NCBI GenBank assembly: GCA_029959085.1
Contig: JARWIR010000003.1
Location: 28,845,505-28,909,504 of the forward strand
DNA: 64,000 nt
Origin: Nemophila menziesii
Lineage: Eukaryota; Streptophyta; Magnoliopsida; Boraginales; Hydrophyllaceae
Direction: 5' to 3'
Below are positions 1 to 9,724 of the stretch, piece after piece. A model generated the notes under the pieces. That model was not told the origin of the DNA, ran no database searches, and saw only the letters and a list, made by a program, of their open reading frames with translations. Positions within the stretch are counted from its first letter, which is position 1. The number at the start of each line of letters is the position of its first letter. The position numbers and the translations under genes are program-made.

Positions 1-375
1 GACACCGATACCTACTACAGGACCCCAGACAAGGAACAACTCAAACCCATAGGACATCAAATGAGCTAAATGGGGCTCATACGATCTTCACTTGTGACGC
101 ATCTTTCAAAAATAAAACAGAACACAGCGGTATCAAAATCATAAAACGCGACACATACAAAGGCAACATAATAATATTCTTAAAAACCGTTCTGGTCGAC
201 TCAGCAGATGAAGGAGAAGCGGTTTCCGTTTTAGAAGCTGCGAAGATGTGCCGACAGGAAAACAAAAATAAAATCATCATTTGCTAGGACAACCTAAATG
301 TTATTCAAGGTATTAGGTCACTGCTAGTAGCGTGGTGGAAAGTCAAACCCTACGTCAAGCGAATTAGCATGGAAA
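1..375 (+). pseudogene. LINE (L1-type) RNase H domain fragment
   Basis: The + strand encodes a broken RNase H-like segment with the start TCDASF, then the block ADEGEAVSVLEAAK, then DNLNVIQGIRS. The same ordered motifs occur in the better preserved LINE copies at 37.7 kb and 44.6 kb in this window. An in-frame stop lies just before DNLN, so the piece is dead. It stops near base 375, where a different LINE fragment in the same orientation begins. In the parent element this domain would remove RNA from the RNA/DNA hybrid during target-primed reverse transcription. The left end is cut by the window edge. Confidence 0.6.
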
Positions 376-2160
376 CATGCACTTCAAACATTGGGTGGAT
401 ATAACTGGAAACACGAGAAATATGGAGGGTTTTCCTTGAAATCGGCTTATAACTCGAGTCAAACGCCTGCAGCTAATGTGGACTTCAAATGGGATAATGT
501 GTGGTCTCTTAAGTGCCCAAAAAAAGTCAAGATGTTGCTTTGGAGGGCCATTTGGGGTCGGTTACCTACTGCCGCTAATCTCGCTCACCGTGGGGTAAGT
601 GTTAGTACAATTCATACGGGCTGTGGGATTAAAATAGAAACGGAAGTTCACCTCTTCAGAGATTGCAGCATATATGTGGGGCTTTGGAATGGATGGTGGG
701 TTCTAGTTGAGCTGCAAAATAGGACGCGATAGCTGGATGAGGTGGCGCGAGCTGCTCTTGATCAAGAGCCTGCTGGAATTAACGGTTGGACAACAGGTCT
801 AGATGACATTCGAGAGGATGGGAGTTTTACTTCTGCAGCGCATAGTTCGAACACTAATTCTGCAGAATAGAGGTTGTGTAACAGCCATATGATGTGTGTA
901 GATGCTGGACATCAACTGATCGACTCTGGACAGCAGCCTGGGGTATCAGCAGAAACAGAACTGCTGCGAAATGAACATGAGCAGCAGCAGTCTAGCGCAA
1001 AATCAGTGTGGTGGCGTGAGATTATTGAGTGTAAAGGCGTAGCGAATGGTCTCGAATTAAGAACAGTAGCGCTTGTAATTGTGTAGACGATATGGATGGA
1101 TCGAAATGACTGTTTTTTAAGGGAGGTAAAAGAAACAAAACAGTACAATCTTTGAGGTATGTTGTTGAAAATAATGCGGTTAATTACATTAAAGCCTGGG
1201 GTAAGGAGATAGATGGTGGTTCGATCGTATCCACAGAGAGTACCCTGGTAAAATGGGTCCAACCAATAGTGGGCATTAAATTAAATATTGACGGGAGCTA
1301 TAAACATGGGTCTTTGGATGCCTGAGTAGGTGGCGTCTTTCGCGATACAGATGGAAATTACCTGGGTGTCTTGGTGGGAATGACTAAGGTATGCTCGGCC
1401 TTCGAATAGAAACTTATTGAATTAAATTTTGGGCTATCTCTGGCTATTCAAAGGACTCATGAGGTGGTTGTTGTCGAAACTGATTTGCTAGAGTTCCATG
1501 TTCTAAAAATCGGCCTAGGCGGCCGCCTAGGCGCTAGAAGGTAGTGTAACTTCCAGAATTGGCCCAGGCGGCCTCTAGGCAGTCTCAGAAGGTCCTAGGC
1601 GGGTTTGGGCGGCGCTTACGCTGACCCAGGCGGCGCCTAGGCGGTCTGAAGCTAAAAAAAAAAACTATTTTTTGATACAAAAAATAAAAAAATTATTTTT
1701 TAACACAAAAAATATATAACTTTATTTTATAAATTATATAAACCTAAAATAATATTTAAATAAATAATAAAACCGCCTAGCAAGAAAATGCCTAGGCTCC
1801 GCCTAGGCGCTCGAAGGTGGTCGACCGCCCGCCTAGCGCCTTTTAGAACACTGCTAGAGTTACACGCGCTAGTGAAGATCGATGGGAACAATGGGAATTG
1901 GCTAGACACGCTACTGAAAGAGTGTAGGGATATTCTTGCGTCTCACACATGATTTGAGCTTGTTCACGTATATCGAGAAGCAAACTATTGTACGGATTTT
2001 ATGGCTAAGATGGGAAATCATCTAAATGGTGATCCGGCTTATTTTGCTAGTCCTCCCGAAGGATTGAAAAAGTTAGTTATGAAAGGTAAGTGTCGTCTAA
2101 CTACCCCTACAATTATATTGTGCTCTCCTTCGGGATATTTGTAAGTTAAGTATGACTTCT
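376..2160 (+). pseudogene. LINE 3' part: zf-RVT plus RNase H domain, degenerate
   Basis: Bases 391-700 encode a typical LINE zinc-binding domain (zf-RVT): FSLKSAY, then KCPKKVKMLLWRAIWGRLPT, then a Cys-containing HLFRDC block. After a stop-rich linker, bases about 1255-2095 encode an RNase H-like domain (VGIKLNIDGSY, GGVFRDTDGNYLG, VVVETDLLE, LHALVKIDG, FELVHVYREANYCTDFMAK). Several in-frame stops and frameshifts show it is inactive. The domain is physically split by the 1496-1851 insertion: the frame reads ETDLLE before it and resumes LLELHALVK after it. A closely related copy lies on the minus strand at 52.65-53.43 kb. Confidence 0.75.
1496..1851. mobile_element. GC-rich palindromic non-autonomous element inserted in the LINE RNase H
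   Basis: This 356-bp block interrupts the LINE coding frame and is flanked by an exact 10-bp duplication, TGCTAGAGTT (1486-1495 and 1852-1861). Its ends are inverted: GTTCTAAAA near the left end and TTTTAGAAC near the right. Many copies of GCCTAGGCGG and its complement fill the outer parts, and an AT-rich core lies at about 1650-1770. A 9-10 bp duplication fits a Mutator-type element, but the class is an inference. There is no coding capacity. The repeated self-complementary motif could let the element fold on itself. Confidence 0.75.
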
Positions 2161-2323
2161 TTTTTTTTGACGTTAGTTAAGTATGACTTACTAGTTGTTT
2201 TATACCTTAGTTGTATCAAGAAAAAAAAGTAATAAGGATAAAAGGGAAATGCATGTGAATTACATAATATTCAAAATGTTTTGAGAAAGAAAGAAAAGCA
2301 AATGATTTTTAAAGAAATATTAT

Positions 2324-3325
2324 GAGATAATTCTCAACTTAGGGCTAAAATATCATATTGCTTTTAATTATAGACCAAGGAAATTAGTCTTCTCATTATA
2401 AGTCTTTTGACCATTATACCCTGAAATAAGAAATAATAAAACAATTTTTTTTATTCATGAGGGCCACCAGTCAATCGGCGGTCAACGCCGATCAACTTCG
2501 GCGATTTTTTTAATTATCGGAGAAAAATATATTACTGTGATTTTTTTCGAATTATTCTGGTTTTTTATTTTTATGTTTCCAACTTCGACGAATTTCGTCG
2601 AATAGCTGTACCGGAACTGCAACTACAATATTGCAGTTGCAGGTACAAGTACAAAAATGTAGTTGCACAACTACAAAAGTGTAGTTGTGCAACTACAAAA
2701 GTGTAGTTGTGCAACTAAAATGTGATTTTGCTAGGCCTATAATTAGAAGGAAGATCTACACTTTTGTAGTTTCACAACTATATTACCGTAGTTGTACAAC
2801 TACACTTTAGTACTTGTATTTGCAACTACAATTGTAGTTGCAGTTACGGTACAGCTATTCGACAAAATTCGTTGGAGCTGGAATAAGAAAAATTAAAAAA
2901 ATAATTAAAAAATAGAATAATTTCGAAAAAAAAATCACAACGATATATTTTTATCGGATAATTGTAAAAAAATAAAAAAAATAAAAAACTCGCCAGAGTT
3001 GACTGGTGGTTGCCCTATTTTTTTTTAAAGTAAAAAAATATTACCGTCGAAGGTGACCAGTGGCGGCCCCGAAATTTTAAAATGAGAAAAATCTAGTCGG
3101 AGTTGACCATTGACCGTCGTTGACTGCCGGAATTGACTATCGAGCAGTTATGGTGATGATAAAAAAGTAATTAGTTTATTAATTATAATAAATTTAAATT
3201 AGAAAATGGTATTTTAGAGAAAAAAATGAGCAGCGGCCTAAATTTAGAAGAAAAATGGTATGTGAGACCTATAATAAGAATTAAAATATGGCATGGCTTA
3301 ATTTTAGAAGAAATATGTGTATTTA
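2324..3325. mobile_element. Foldback MULE-like element with long inverted arms
   Basis: The left end, GAGATAATTCTCAACTTAGG, resembles the left end of the Pack-MULE at 7802 (GAGATAATTTCTAATTAAG). A reversed, decayed version of the first 60 bases appears at about 3265-3325. Inside, the arms at about 2455-2720 and 2760-3030 are imperfect inverted repeats: ACCAGTCAA near 2466 answers TTGACTGGT near 2999, and CGTCGAATAGCTGTACCG answers CGGTACAGCTATTCGAC. No protein is encoded. The right boundary and the target duplication are not clear, because another MULE starts at 3344. Confidence 0.45.
2650..2830. repeat. GTAGTTGTGCAACTAC palindromic repeats at the centre of the foldback
   Basis: The unit GTAGTTGTGCAACTACAAAA recurs in direct and inverted form on both sides of a loop near 2720-2760. 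Each unit is itself nearly self-complementary, so this is a cluster of hairpins inside the larger hairpin. No gene is present. Confidence 0.6.
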
Positions 3326-3343
3326 GATATAAAAATAAATTTA

Positions 3344-5000
3344 GGGTGAATTATACATAAGGTCTTAGAGACACTATTTTTTCTCTATAGAGTAGTGTCT
3401 AAAATCTGTTCTTATTAGGGACCTCATTTTTTACAATTGTCTTTCCTACCCTTACTAACACTAAAAGACAAAGAAAGTGTGATGTCACTGTTTCTCTCTC
3501 CACTACCACTACCCACCTACCTCCGACCTCCGACCCCCGACCACCGACCCCCGACCCCCGACCACCGACCTCCGACCTCCGACCACCGACCTCTGACCAC
3601 CAACCACCGACCTCCGACCACCAGTCACCGGTCACCGGAAAAACATAGAGTACTCCGAGAATTTGCTGAGTACTCAGACAATTTTGCTGAGTACTCTATA
3701 TATTTAAATGAGTACTCTATATATCCAACCACCGACTACCGACTTCCAACCACCTACCTCCGGCCACCAGAAAATTGCGAAGTACTCTAAGAAAATCTCG
3801 GAGTATTCTAAAAAATCTCGGAGTACTCTAAGAAAATCTCGGAGTACTCTTAAAATTTGGGGAGTACTATTAAAACACACAAAGAGTATAATTGAAAAAT
3901 GCTAAAAAGATAAAATTATTGAGTATTATTAAAAATAATCACATTTACACATTTTATTACACAAAGAAAAAAAACCTTTGACCAAATCTAGATCTTGTCA
4001 ACAATTTCTACCAAAAAAAAAACAGTTGCCATCACGTTGAAGGAGAGACCTCCATTTTTATCTCCCTCGCCACCGTTAATGGAGCTCCGACGTGGAGCTA
4101 TGCTTCTACAACAATGGAGCACGCAACAGCAACAACTCCGATCCAGTGCGTGAGGTCTTTGAGGTGTTCAAAAAACGAAACTGACTCGCCGTCCACGATT
4201 TGCTGGAGAGAAGAACGGAGTGGGCTGCCGTTTCTCTGGTGGTCTTCTCACGAACACCTGAGCTGGTCTTCGGGCAAGTTTTCGCCGGAGTTTGCATCGA
4301 AGAAGAAGACTGGAGTTTGCACCGAAGGAGAAGAAGCCTCTCTCATGGCCCGATCCTCCAACATGCACCACTACCATTCTCCAGCTTATCCTCAACCTGC
4401 CGGCGAGAGGAACTGATAAGCCACCACCGCATTTTCTACACAGATCTATGGTGAAAAAGGTCTGTCAAGTGGAGCACGAACTTTGGCAGTGAAGAACAAG
4501 AAGCCATGGTTGAGACCAGACCTCGGCTACACCTCCACCTCCATCCACCCATTGCAACAGATCTGTTCGCAGGGAGATCTCCGGCGAACCACCGAACTGT
4601 AGCCACGCGAAGAAGAACAGAGACGTGGGTCTCGAGCTCGCATCGAAGAAGAAGAATAGCAGCAGGTTTTTTTGGTGGTTGTGTTTCAGAGGGAGGCGGT
4701 GGTGTTATGGTTGTGGTGGTGGTGTTATGGTGGTGGTGGCGGTTTGGGGAGTGCTAACTCACGTCTGGAGGGGGAAATGGAGAGAAGAGGGAGGTGAGAG
4801 AAAATAGATCTGAATAATAATGGTAGGGCTTCTAAATTAGTATATATAGAAAACAAAAAATAAAACAAGGGTAGTAAGGTAATAGGGGTTTTGGGTTTCA
4901 AGTGTTAAATTCTTTTTGAGGTCTTTAGTAAGAAGAGACTCCTAGAGGGGTTGCTATCTCGAAGAGGGTGTGTGTTCAAGACCCTAAGTGGCATTTTCTC
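3344..5000 (-). mobile_element. MULE-like element, copy 1 of the GAGTACTC/GGTCGG family
   Basis: The 1657-bp element is bounded by an exact 9-bp duplication, ATAAATTTA (3335-3343 and 5001-5009), the Mutator target-site length. Its ends are imperfect inverted repeats: GGGTGAATTATACATAAGG at the left and, read inwards on the other strand, GAGAAAATGCCACTTAGGG at the right. Compared with copies 2 and 3 (50867 and 54221) it lies in the opposite orientation. Inside are a CCGACC-type minisatellite (3520-3630), an array built on GAGTACTC (3640-3860), and a GC-richer exon-like stretch (4050-4780). Open frames overlap there on both strands, but none looks like a known protein. No transposase is visible, so it is non-autonomous. 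Confidence 0.85.
3520..3860. repeat. CCGACCTCCGACCACCGACC minisatellite followed by GAGTACTC array
   Basis: Two adjacent tandem arrays lie inside the MULE. The first is built from CCGACC(T/A/C)C units, 6-7 bp each. The second has about 20-bp units centred on the palindrome GAGTACTC with AAAATCTCG or ACAATTTTG spacers. The same two arrays in the same order occur in the two other family copies. The proline/arginine-rich peptides readable from the first array are products of the repeat, not a gene. Confidence 0.75.
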
Positions 5001-5044
5001 ATAAATTTATCCAAAATATTATTTATGAATGGTTAATGATGCTT

Positions 5045-5290
5045 TAATTTCTTAATATAATTTAAGAATAAGTATCAAACTATAATAGTATAAAAGTGGT
5101 CTGAACAAAGATAATATATAATTTAAAGGATGAAAGAGAGAAAAAGATGATTTAGCAAAAAGTAAATTTTTTATTTTATTTGTTTGATGTAATTTAAGAA
5201 TAGTTATCAAAATATAATTATAAGTGACATGAACAAATATAATATATAATTAGAAGGGATGAAGAAAGAAAAAGGTAGATTAACGAGAAT
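5045..5290. repeat. Tandem duplication of an about 120-bp AT-rich unit
   Basis: Two diverged copies stand side by side (about 5050-5165 and 5175-5290). They share TAATTTAAGAATA, TATCAAA, GAACAAA and ATAATATATAATT in the same order. The second copy ends exactly where the copia LTR begins. No coding content is seen. Confidence 0.55.
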
Positions 5291-5466
5291 TGTTGTGAAC
5301 GGTAGAGAAAGAAAGAGGGGTGTTCTGTTTATAATCAAAAAGTGTAAAGATTACATAGTGGGAGTTTCTATTTATAAGTAATAGATAACCCTAAACCCTA
5401 GTATTCGTGGGCTTGACTACTAGCCCATGGGCTGGAATGAATATCCACTAAATAGGTTTATAACAC
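5291..5466 (-). mobile_element. Ty1/copia-like 3' LTR fragment
   Basis: Read on the minus strand, the block runs from TGTTATAAACC to TCACAACA, so it has TG...CA ends. It is directly preceded by the polypurine tract AAGGGGGAGTG (rc of CACTCCCCCTT, 5466-5476), as expected for the 3' LTR of a copia-type retrotransposon. A diverged copy lies at 24734-24902. At about 176 bp it is short for an LTR. No matching 5' LTR is seen downstream, so the element is incomplete. Confidence 0.65.
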
Positions 5467-6430
5467 TCCCCCTTGGATATTCAGTCTCTAAGAATATGCC
5501 TCGTTAAAACCTCTCTAGAAAACCCTAGTAGGAAAAAATCTAGTAAAGGAAAAAGAGTACATTTCTTTATACGCTAACTAAAACTACCTCATTAAAAACC
5601 TTTATCAGGGAAACCTATTAGGACAAAACCGTGATAAAGGAAAAGAGTATAATGCGTATTTGTCTTCCCCTCTTGGCAGCATCTCAGGTAGGTCTTGAAG
5701 TCAGGTGTATTACTTTCTTGAATATAGATGTAGGTTATACCTTTGTAAATATATAATCCAAATTGTCACTTGAGCGAATTTGATGAACATCTATTTCACA
5801 TTTCTTCAAGATTTCACGTCTAAAGGATAACTTTGGAGAGATACATTTAGTTTGATCACCTTCGATGTAGCTTCTTTTATCTTGAGAGATACAAGTAGTA
5901 TATTATTGGACTCTGTTTACTTGTTGAAAGATTGCATTCCCGTCAAATATTTAATTTTGAGAAGATACGTTAAAACTTCTCTAAGAAAAACCTAATGGGA
6001 CAAAATCTTATTAAAGGAAAAAGAGTATAGTATTCTTCAATACGCTTATATAAATTGCCTCATTAAAAACCTTGCAAGGAAAACCCAGTGGGAAAAAATA
6101 TATGTTAAAGGAAAAAAGAGCATTGCATAAATGTCTTCCCCTGATGTAAGTATAACACAATGGTGTATAACTTGAGACATTCAATAGGAGTAATAAATGA
6201 TACGACATAAATTTGACTGACGCTTCATTCATATATAATGATTTAAAGTGATCGACATATGACTTATATGAAGTCTTTTCATAAGAAATAATAACAAATA
6301 AAAGTGTATCCACCACCGGAGACTATATCTCTTTAATAAATATATTATGTGTGCTGCAACATACTATCTTATATAGTGACTCCCCCTTGTAGCACATTTG
6401 TTTTACAACTGTGTAAATTTCACGTCGTAC
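5467..6430 (-). mobile_element. Copia retrotransposon internal 3' tail, degenerate
   Basis: Minus-strand reading shows repeated tracts common just upstream of plant copia 3' LTRs: a CTTTTTCCTTTA-type tract, then CCCACTGGGTTTTCC, then TTTTTAATGAGGCA. The block occurs about three times (5500, 5590 and 6050). No open polyprotein frame remains. A second GACTCCCCCTT tract lies at 6380. I treat this as non-coding remains of a retrotransposon. Confidence 0.5.
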
Positions 6431-7792
6431 AAGTGAAATTAAAAAAATATTGCTTTATTTATGTCTTTCTACTGATGGTCAGTCAGTTTATTTAGACATT
6501 TTAATTAAGAAAAATCATCTATTTCATTCTATATTAATAGTATTGCGCGCATATATAACTATTAGATCATGATCAATTTTTTGTTAGGTTCCAATAATAA
6601 GAGTATTTTAATTCTCAGTTATATACACTATTTTGACATTTATAAGATGTCAAAAGTCTCATAATTAACAACTTGATCATGTTGATGCTCCTTTATGCTA
6701 TCGTTGGAACCATATAGATCTATTGTGCTTTAAGTGTACAATAATCTAATTTTATTAGATAACTCTTCCGAGACATAAGTTCAATCGGGAGCATTGATAA
6801 ATGGTTATTGTGACTTAGTCACTACACCTTTACAATATTTTTAATAATTTAAATGAGTATACGAGGATCAATATAAATGGTGTATTATTATCTTTCAGTT
6901 ATATGTTTATTTCTTACCCTATTCTTGAGAAATCATATATAACATGTTCTCAGAATCCATCTTTATGCACGGTGGCGAAGAAATGTAATAGAAATTGCAC
7001 AATCAAAATATCTTGATGGATATAATTTTTGGTTATTTACCAATAGGGGTATTTACTATGAGCATTATTCTTAGCAACTCGGCATATACAATACAATAAA
7101 TAACTTTTCTAGCCTTATATATATTCCTTTGAATTCGTCTTGAAAAAAATAGACAATTTAATATCAAAATTATTTAGGATAAAAATCTGTTTATTGTGCA
7201 TAGCCAATTTGCTAATATTCATTTGATAATCTCAATATTTAATATTATTACTTGTAAATATTCTAGTAGAATTTAAATCACCAAATATACATATGATAAT
7301 GTTGTTAAAATATAACATATAGTGATATTTTCCAAATATAAGTGATAGGATCACAAAATAATTTACTCTTCAGATTTAGTAGATTATTTTAATAGACTCA
7401 AAATATCTTTTATTAAACTCAATGTTTTTAGAAAATGTAATTTTGGTTTTTCAAAAATTTCATATAGAATTCACATCATCATACATTTTATCATAGGATA
7501 TCATCTGGATTTTGAATAAATATAAATCTTAGAAGCAGAATACAAGTTTTTCCAAATTCTTCTATTAGGTTGGATGTAACATATATGGTATTGACATTTG
7601 CCTTAGAAGTTTGAAGATTATAGAAATATATTTTATTTCTTAAGTTATGCAAATGAAAAACGAATTGATTGATAAGTTGTTTTCTTAAACGAAATATTCT
7701 TTGATTTGATTGTATATAAACAAAATCTCCCTTTTTTTATAATAAAAAGAGGAAAATATTATCATTATGATAAGATTAAAAAGAGTTATGAA
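6430..7792. other. AT-rich intergenic DNA, no gene recognised
   Basis: About 1.4 kb of AT-rich sequence with stops in all frames. It is probably further retrotransposon decay from the 5467-6430 element, but no protein motif, LTR or inverted repeat could be picked out. Confidence 0.5.
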
Positions 7793-8004
7793 TTCTATAA
7801 TGAGATAATTTCTAATTAAGTCCAGAACCTAAAAAATTGTGTCTTAAGAAGTCCAGCCCAAAAGTTTAGATGAATAAGGTCCAAATTTTATTTTTAGACT
7901 TATGATATACCCACTATAACCCTATTCTCCTTTTATACACTAAAACCATTCTTTTCTAATTTATACACGCAAGAGAAATAGGGGTTCCTTCTATCCCTCC
8001 CTCA

Positions 8005-8330
8005 CCAGCCATGGCCAACGCTAGAAGACCGCCACCAGTCCAACCCCTCTCCCTCACTTCCGACCTCTACATCACAGCATCAACCCAACACCACCGCCAC
8101 TCCTTCTGTCAGTTCGAGCCACTAACACAACCGCCACTCTCCGACCAGTTAGATCTTTCCCCACCCTCTGTAGCAAACGCTCTCCAGCCATGGCCAAACC
8201 TCCACCAACCCAAACCATCTCCATCACCTCCGGCCTCCACATCACAGCAACAACCCAACACAACCACCACATCTTATGCCCGTTCAAGCCCACCAACATA
8301 GCCACCACTCTCCGAACATTTAGCAGCCCC
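8005..8330. repeat. Direct duplication of a GC-rich leader inside the Pack-MULE
   Basis: The segments at 8010-8150 and 8188-8325 are diverged direct copies. Each starts CCATGGCCAA and contains ACATCACAGCA, CAACCCAACAC and CCACTCTCCGA in the same order. Open frames run through both, rich in Pro, Thr and Ser, but they resemble no known protein. The duplication probably arose with that of the downstream exon. Confidence 0.65.
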
Positions 8331-8478
8331 CCTCTCCACAAATTCAATCACAATCTGCCGCCACCGATCACTGTGCGAGAGTTTCTGTCTGGAACAGGTA
8401 GCAGCGGCCCCATCCATAAATCCGACAACAACCCTTTTTGATCCAATTATTATTTAACTTTGATGATTTATGGTGTAG

Positions 8479-8692
8479 GAGAGTTGAGATAAATCATGGG
8501 AATGAAGAAAGTGCAGTGGAGAAAATATTTGAAGAGATGGCACATGAGATTAGTGGTTCAGTTGGTGTGAAAATGCATCGATTAGGTGTTTGGGAATGGG
8601 AAGTGAAGCTTTGGATTTCTCCTGCTCGTGAAGATAATGATGCTTGGAGAGTAGTGGTTTCAAATGTTACTGGTCACACTTGTATTGTGAAT
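8479..8692 (+). pseudogene. ACC1: Captured exon of plant homomeric acetyl-CoA carboxylase, copy 1
   Basis: The frame reads EINHGNEESAVEKI, MAHEISGSVGVKMHRLGV, EWEVKLWIS and AWRVVVSNVTGHTCIVNV. I recognise this as the central region of the large cytosolic acetyl-CoA carboxylase of plants, which makes malonyl-CoA for fatty acid elongation. The exon is preceded by an AG acceptor (8477-8478) and followed by GTAAGT (8693), so genomic DNA with intron edges was captured, not a cDNA. It represents only about 70 residues of a protein of over 2,000 residues and has no enzymatic role. The assignment rests on memory of the family; a database search would settle it. Confidence 0.6.
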
Positions 8693-8764
8693 GTAAGTCA
8701 TTTTTAATCTCTAAATATTGATCTTTATCATGGGCAAAATATGTGTATCCATCATTTTAACCAA

Positions 8765-8852
8765 ATATTTGTACAGAGCCCACCAATGTCTCTACAGAGC
8801 CCACCAAATGTCTGTACAGAGCCCACCAAATGTCTGTACAGAGCCCAGCACG
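8765..8852. repeat. TGTACAGAGCCCACCAAA short tandem repeats (also 9178-9266)
   Basis: An 18-20 bp unit is repeated three to four times after each copy of the captured exon, at 8765-8852 and again at 9178-9266. The repeat therefore belongs to the larger duplicated segment of the Pack-MULE. Confidence 0.7.
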
Positions 8853-8880
8853 CCATCAAACGGGTTGTAGATATGAGAGA

Positions 8881-9087
8881 TGAGATAAATCATGGGAATG
8901 AAGAAAGTGCAGTGGAGAAAATATTGGAAGAGATGGCACATGAGATTAGTGGTTCAGTTGGTGTGAAAATGCATCAATTAGGTGTTTGGAATGGGAAGTG
9001 AAGCTTTGGATTTCTTCTGCTCGTGAAGCTAATGATGCTTGGAGAGTAGTGGTTTCAAATGTTACTGGTCACACTTTTATTGTGAAT
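8881..9087 (+). pseudogene. ACC1: Captured acetyl-CoA carboxylase exon, copy 2 (frameshifted)
   Basis: This is a direct copy of 8479-8692 with very high identity. A one-base deletion near 8988 (GTTTGGAATGG instead of GTTTGGGAATGG) shifts the frame between GVW and EWEVKLW. The donor GTAAGT is retained at 9088, but the upstream acceptor side differs. The high identity of the copies implies a recent duplication inside the element. Confidence 0.6.
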
Positions 9088-9724
9088 GTAAGTCATTTTA
9101 AATCTCTAAATATTGGTCTTTATCATGGGAAAATCTGCAAATGTTGCTTAAAATATGTGTATCCATCATTTTAACCAAATATTTGTACAGAGCCCACCAA
9201 ATGTCTGTACAGAGCCCACCAAATGTATGTATAGAAGCCCACCAAATGTTTGTACAGATCCCAGCACGCCATCAACCGGGTTGTAGATGTTTGTTCCAGT
9301 CTTCTCCGTCAATGAGCCCACAAGCCCGCCATGATGATGGGGATGATCTGCTTTGATTCTGATGGTGAAATCTCTTCCCAACCAAGTCGCTCACCTACAC
9401 AAGTCGTTACTTGATCAATTACATCCACCTAAAATGTCCATTTTGTGATAGCTGCAAGCCTTTTATTTAGCGAGAAGTGATACGCTGATGAGAATGGAGT
9501 TTATGGGGAGCAGATGCCGTGTGAGCTTTTGTGGGTTTTAAATGTATTTTTTGTAACCCAATAGTTGTTTGATAGAATGTTTGACAACTAGCCCACTAAA
9601 TTGTAACGTAGCCCACTAAGGGGTATTTTGGACTTGAATTATTAGTGAAATGGGTTGGACCTTAGAAAGAAAGTTATTTTGGTTGTGGCCCTTTTGAATT
9701 AAAACCCCTTATATAATATCAATT

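Larger units (their letters stand above)
7802..9708. mobile_element. Pack-MULE carrying a duplicated acetyl-CoA carboxylase exon
   Basis: This 1907-bp element has a near-perfect 9-bp target duplication, TTCTATAAT (7793-7801) and TTATATAAT (9709-9717). The imperfect terminal inverted repeats start GAGATAATTTCTAATTAAG on the left and GGGGTTTTAATTCAAAAGG on the right when read inwards. Inside are a GC-rich duplicated leader (8005-8330), two copies of an exon with its intron edges (8479-8692, 8881-9087), and two arrays of a TGTACAGAGCCCACCAAA unit. No transposase is encoded. Capture of gene fragments between MULE ends is the defining feature of Pack-MULEs. Confidence 0.8.

Noticed and set aside
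3399..3790. Pro/Arg-rich and Gly/Val-rich frames on both strands (also 51903-52410)
   Set aside because: They are translations of the GGTCGG minisatellite and GAGTACTC array within MULE copies.
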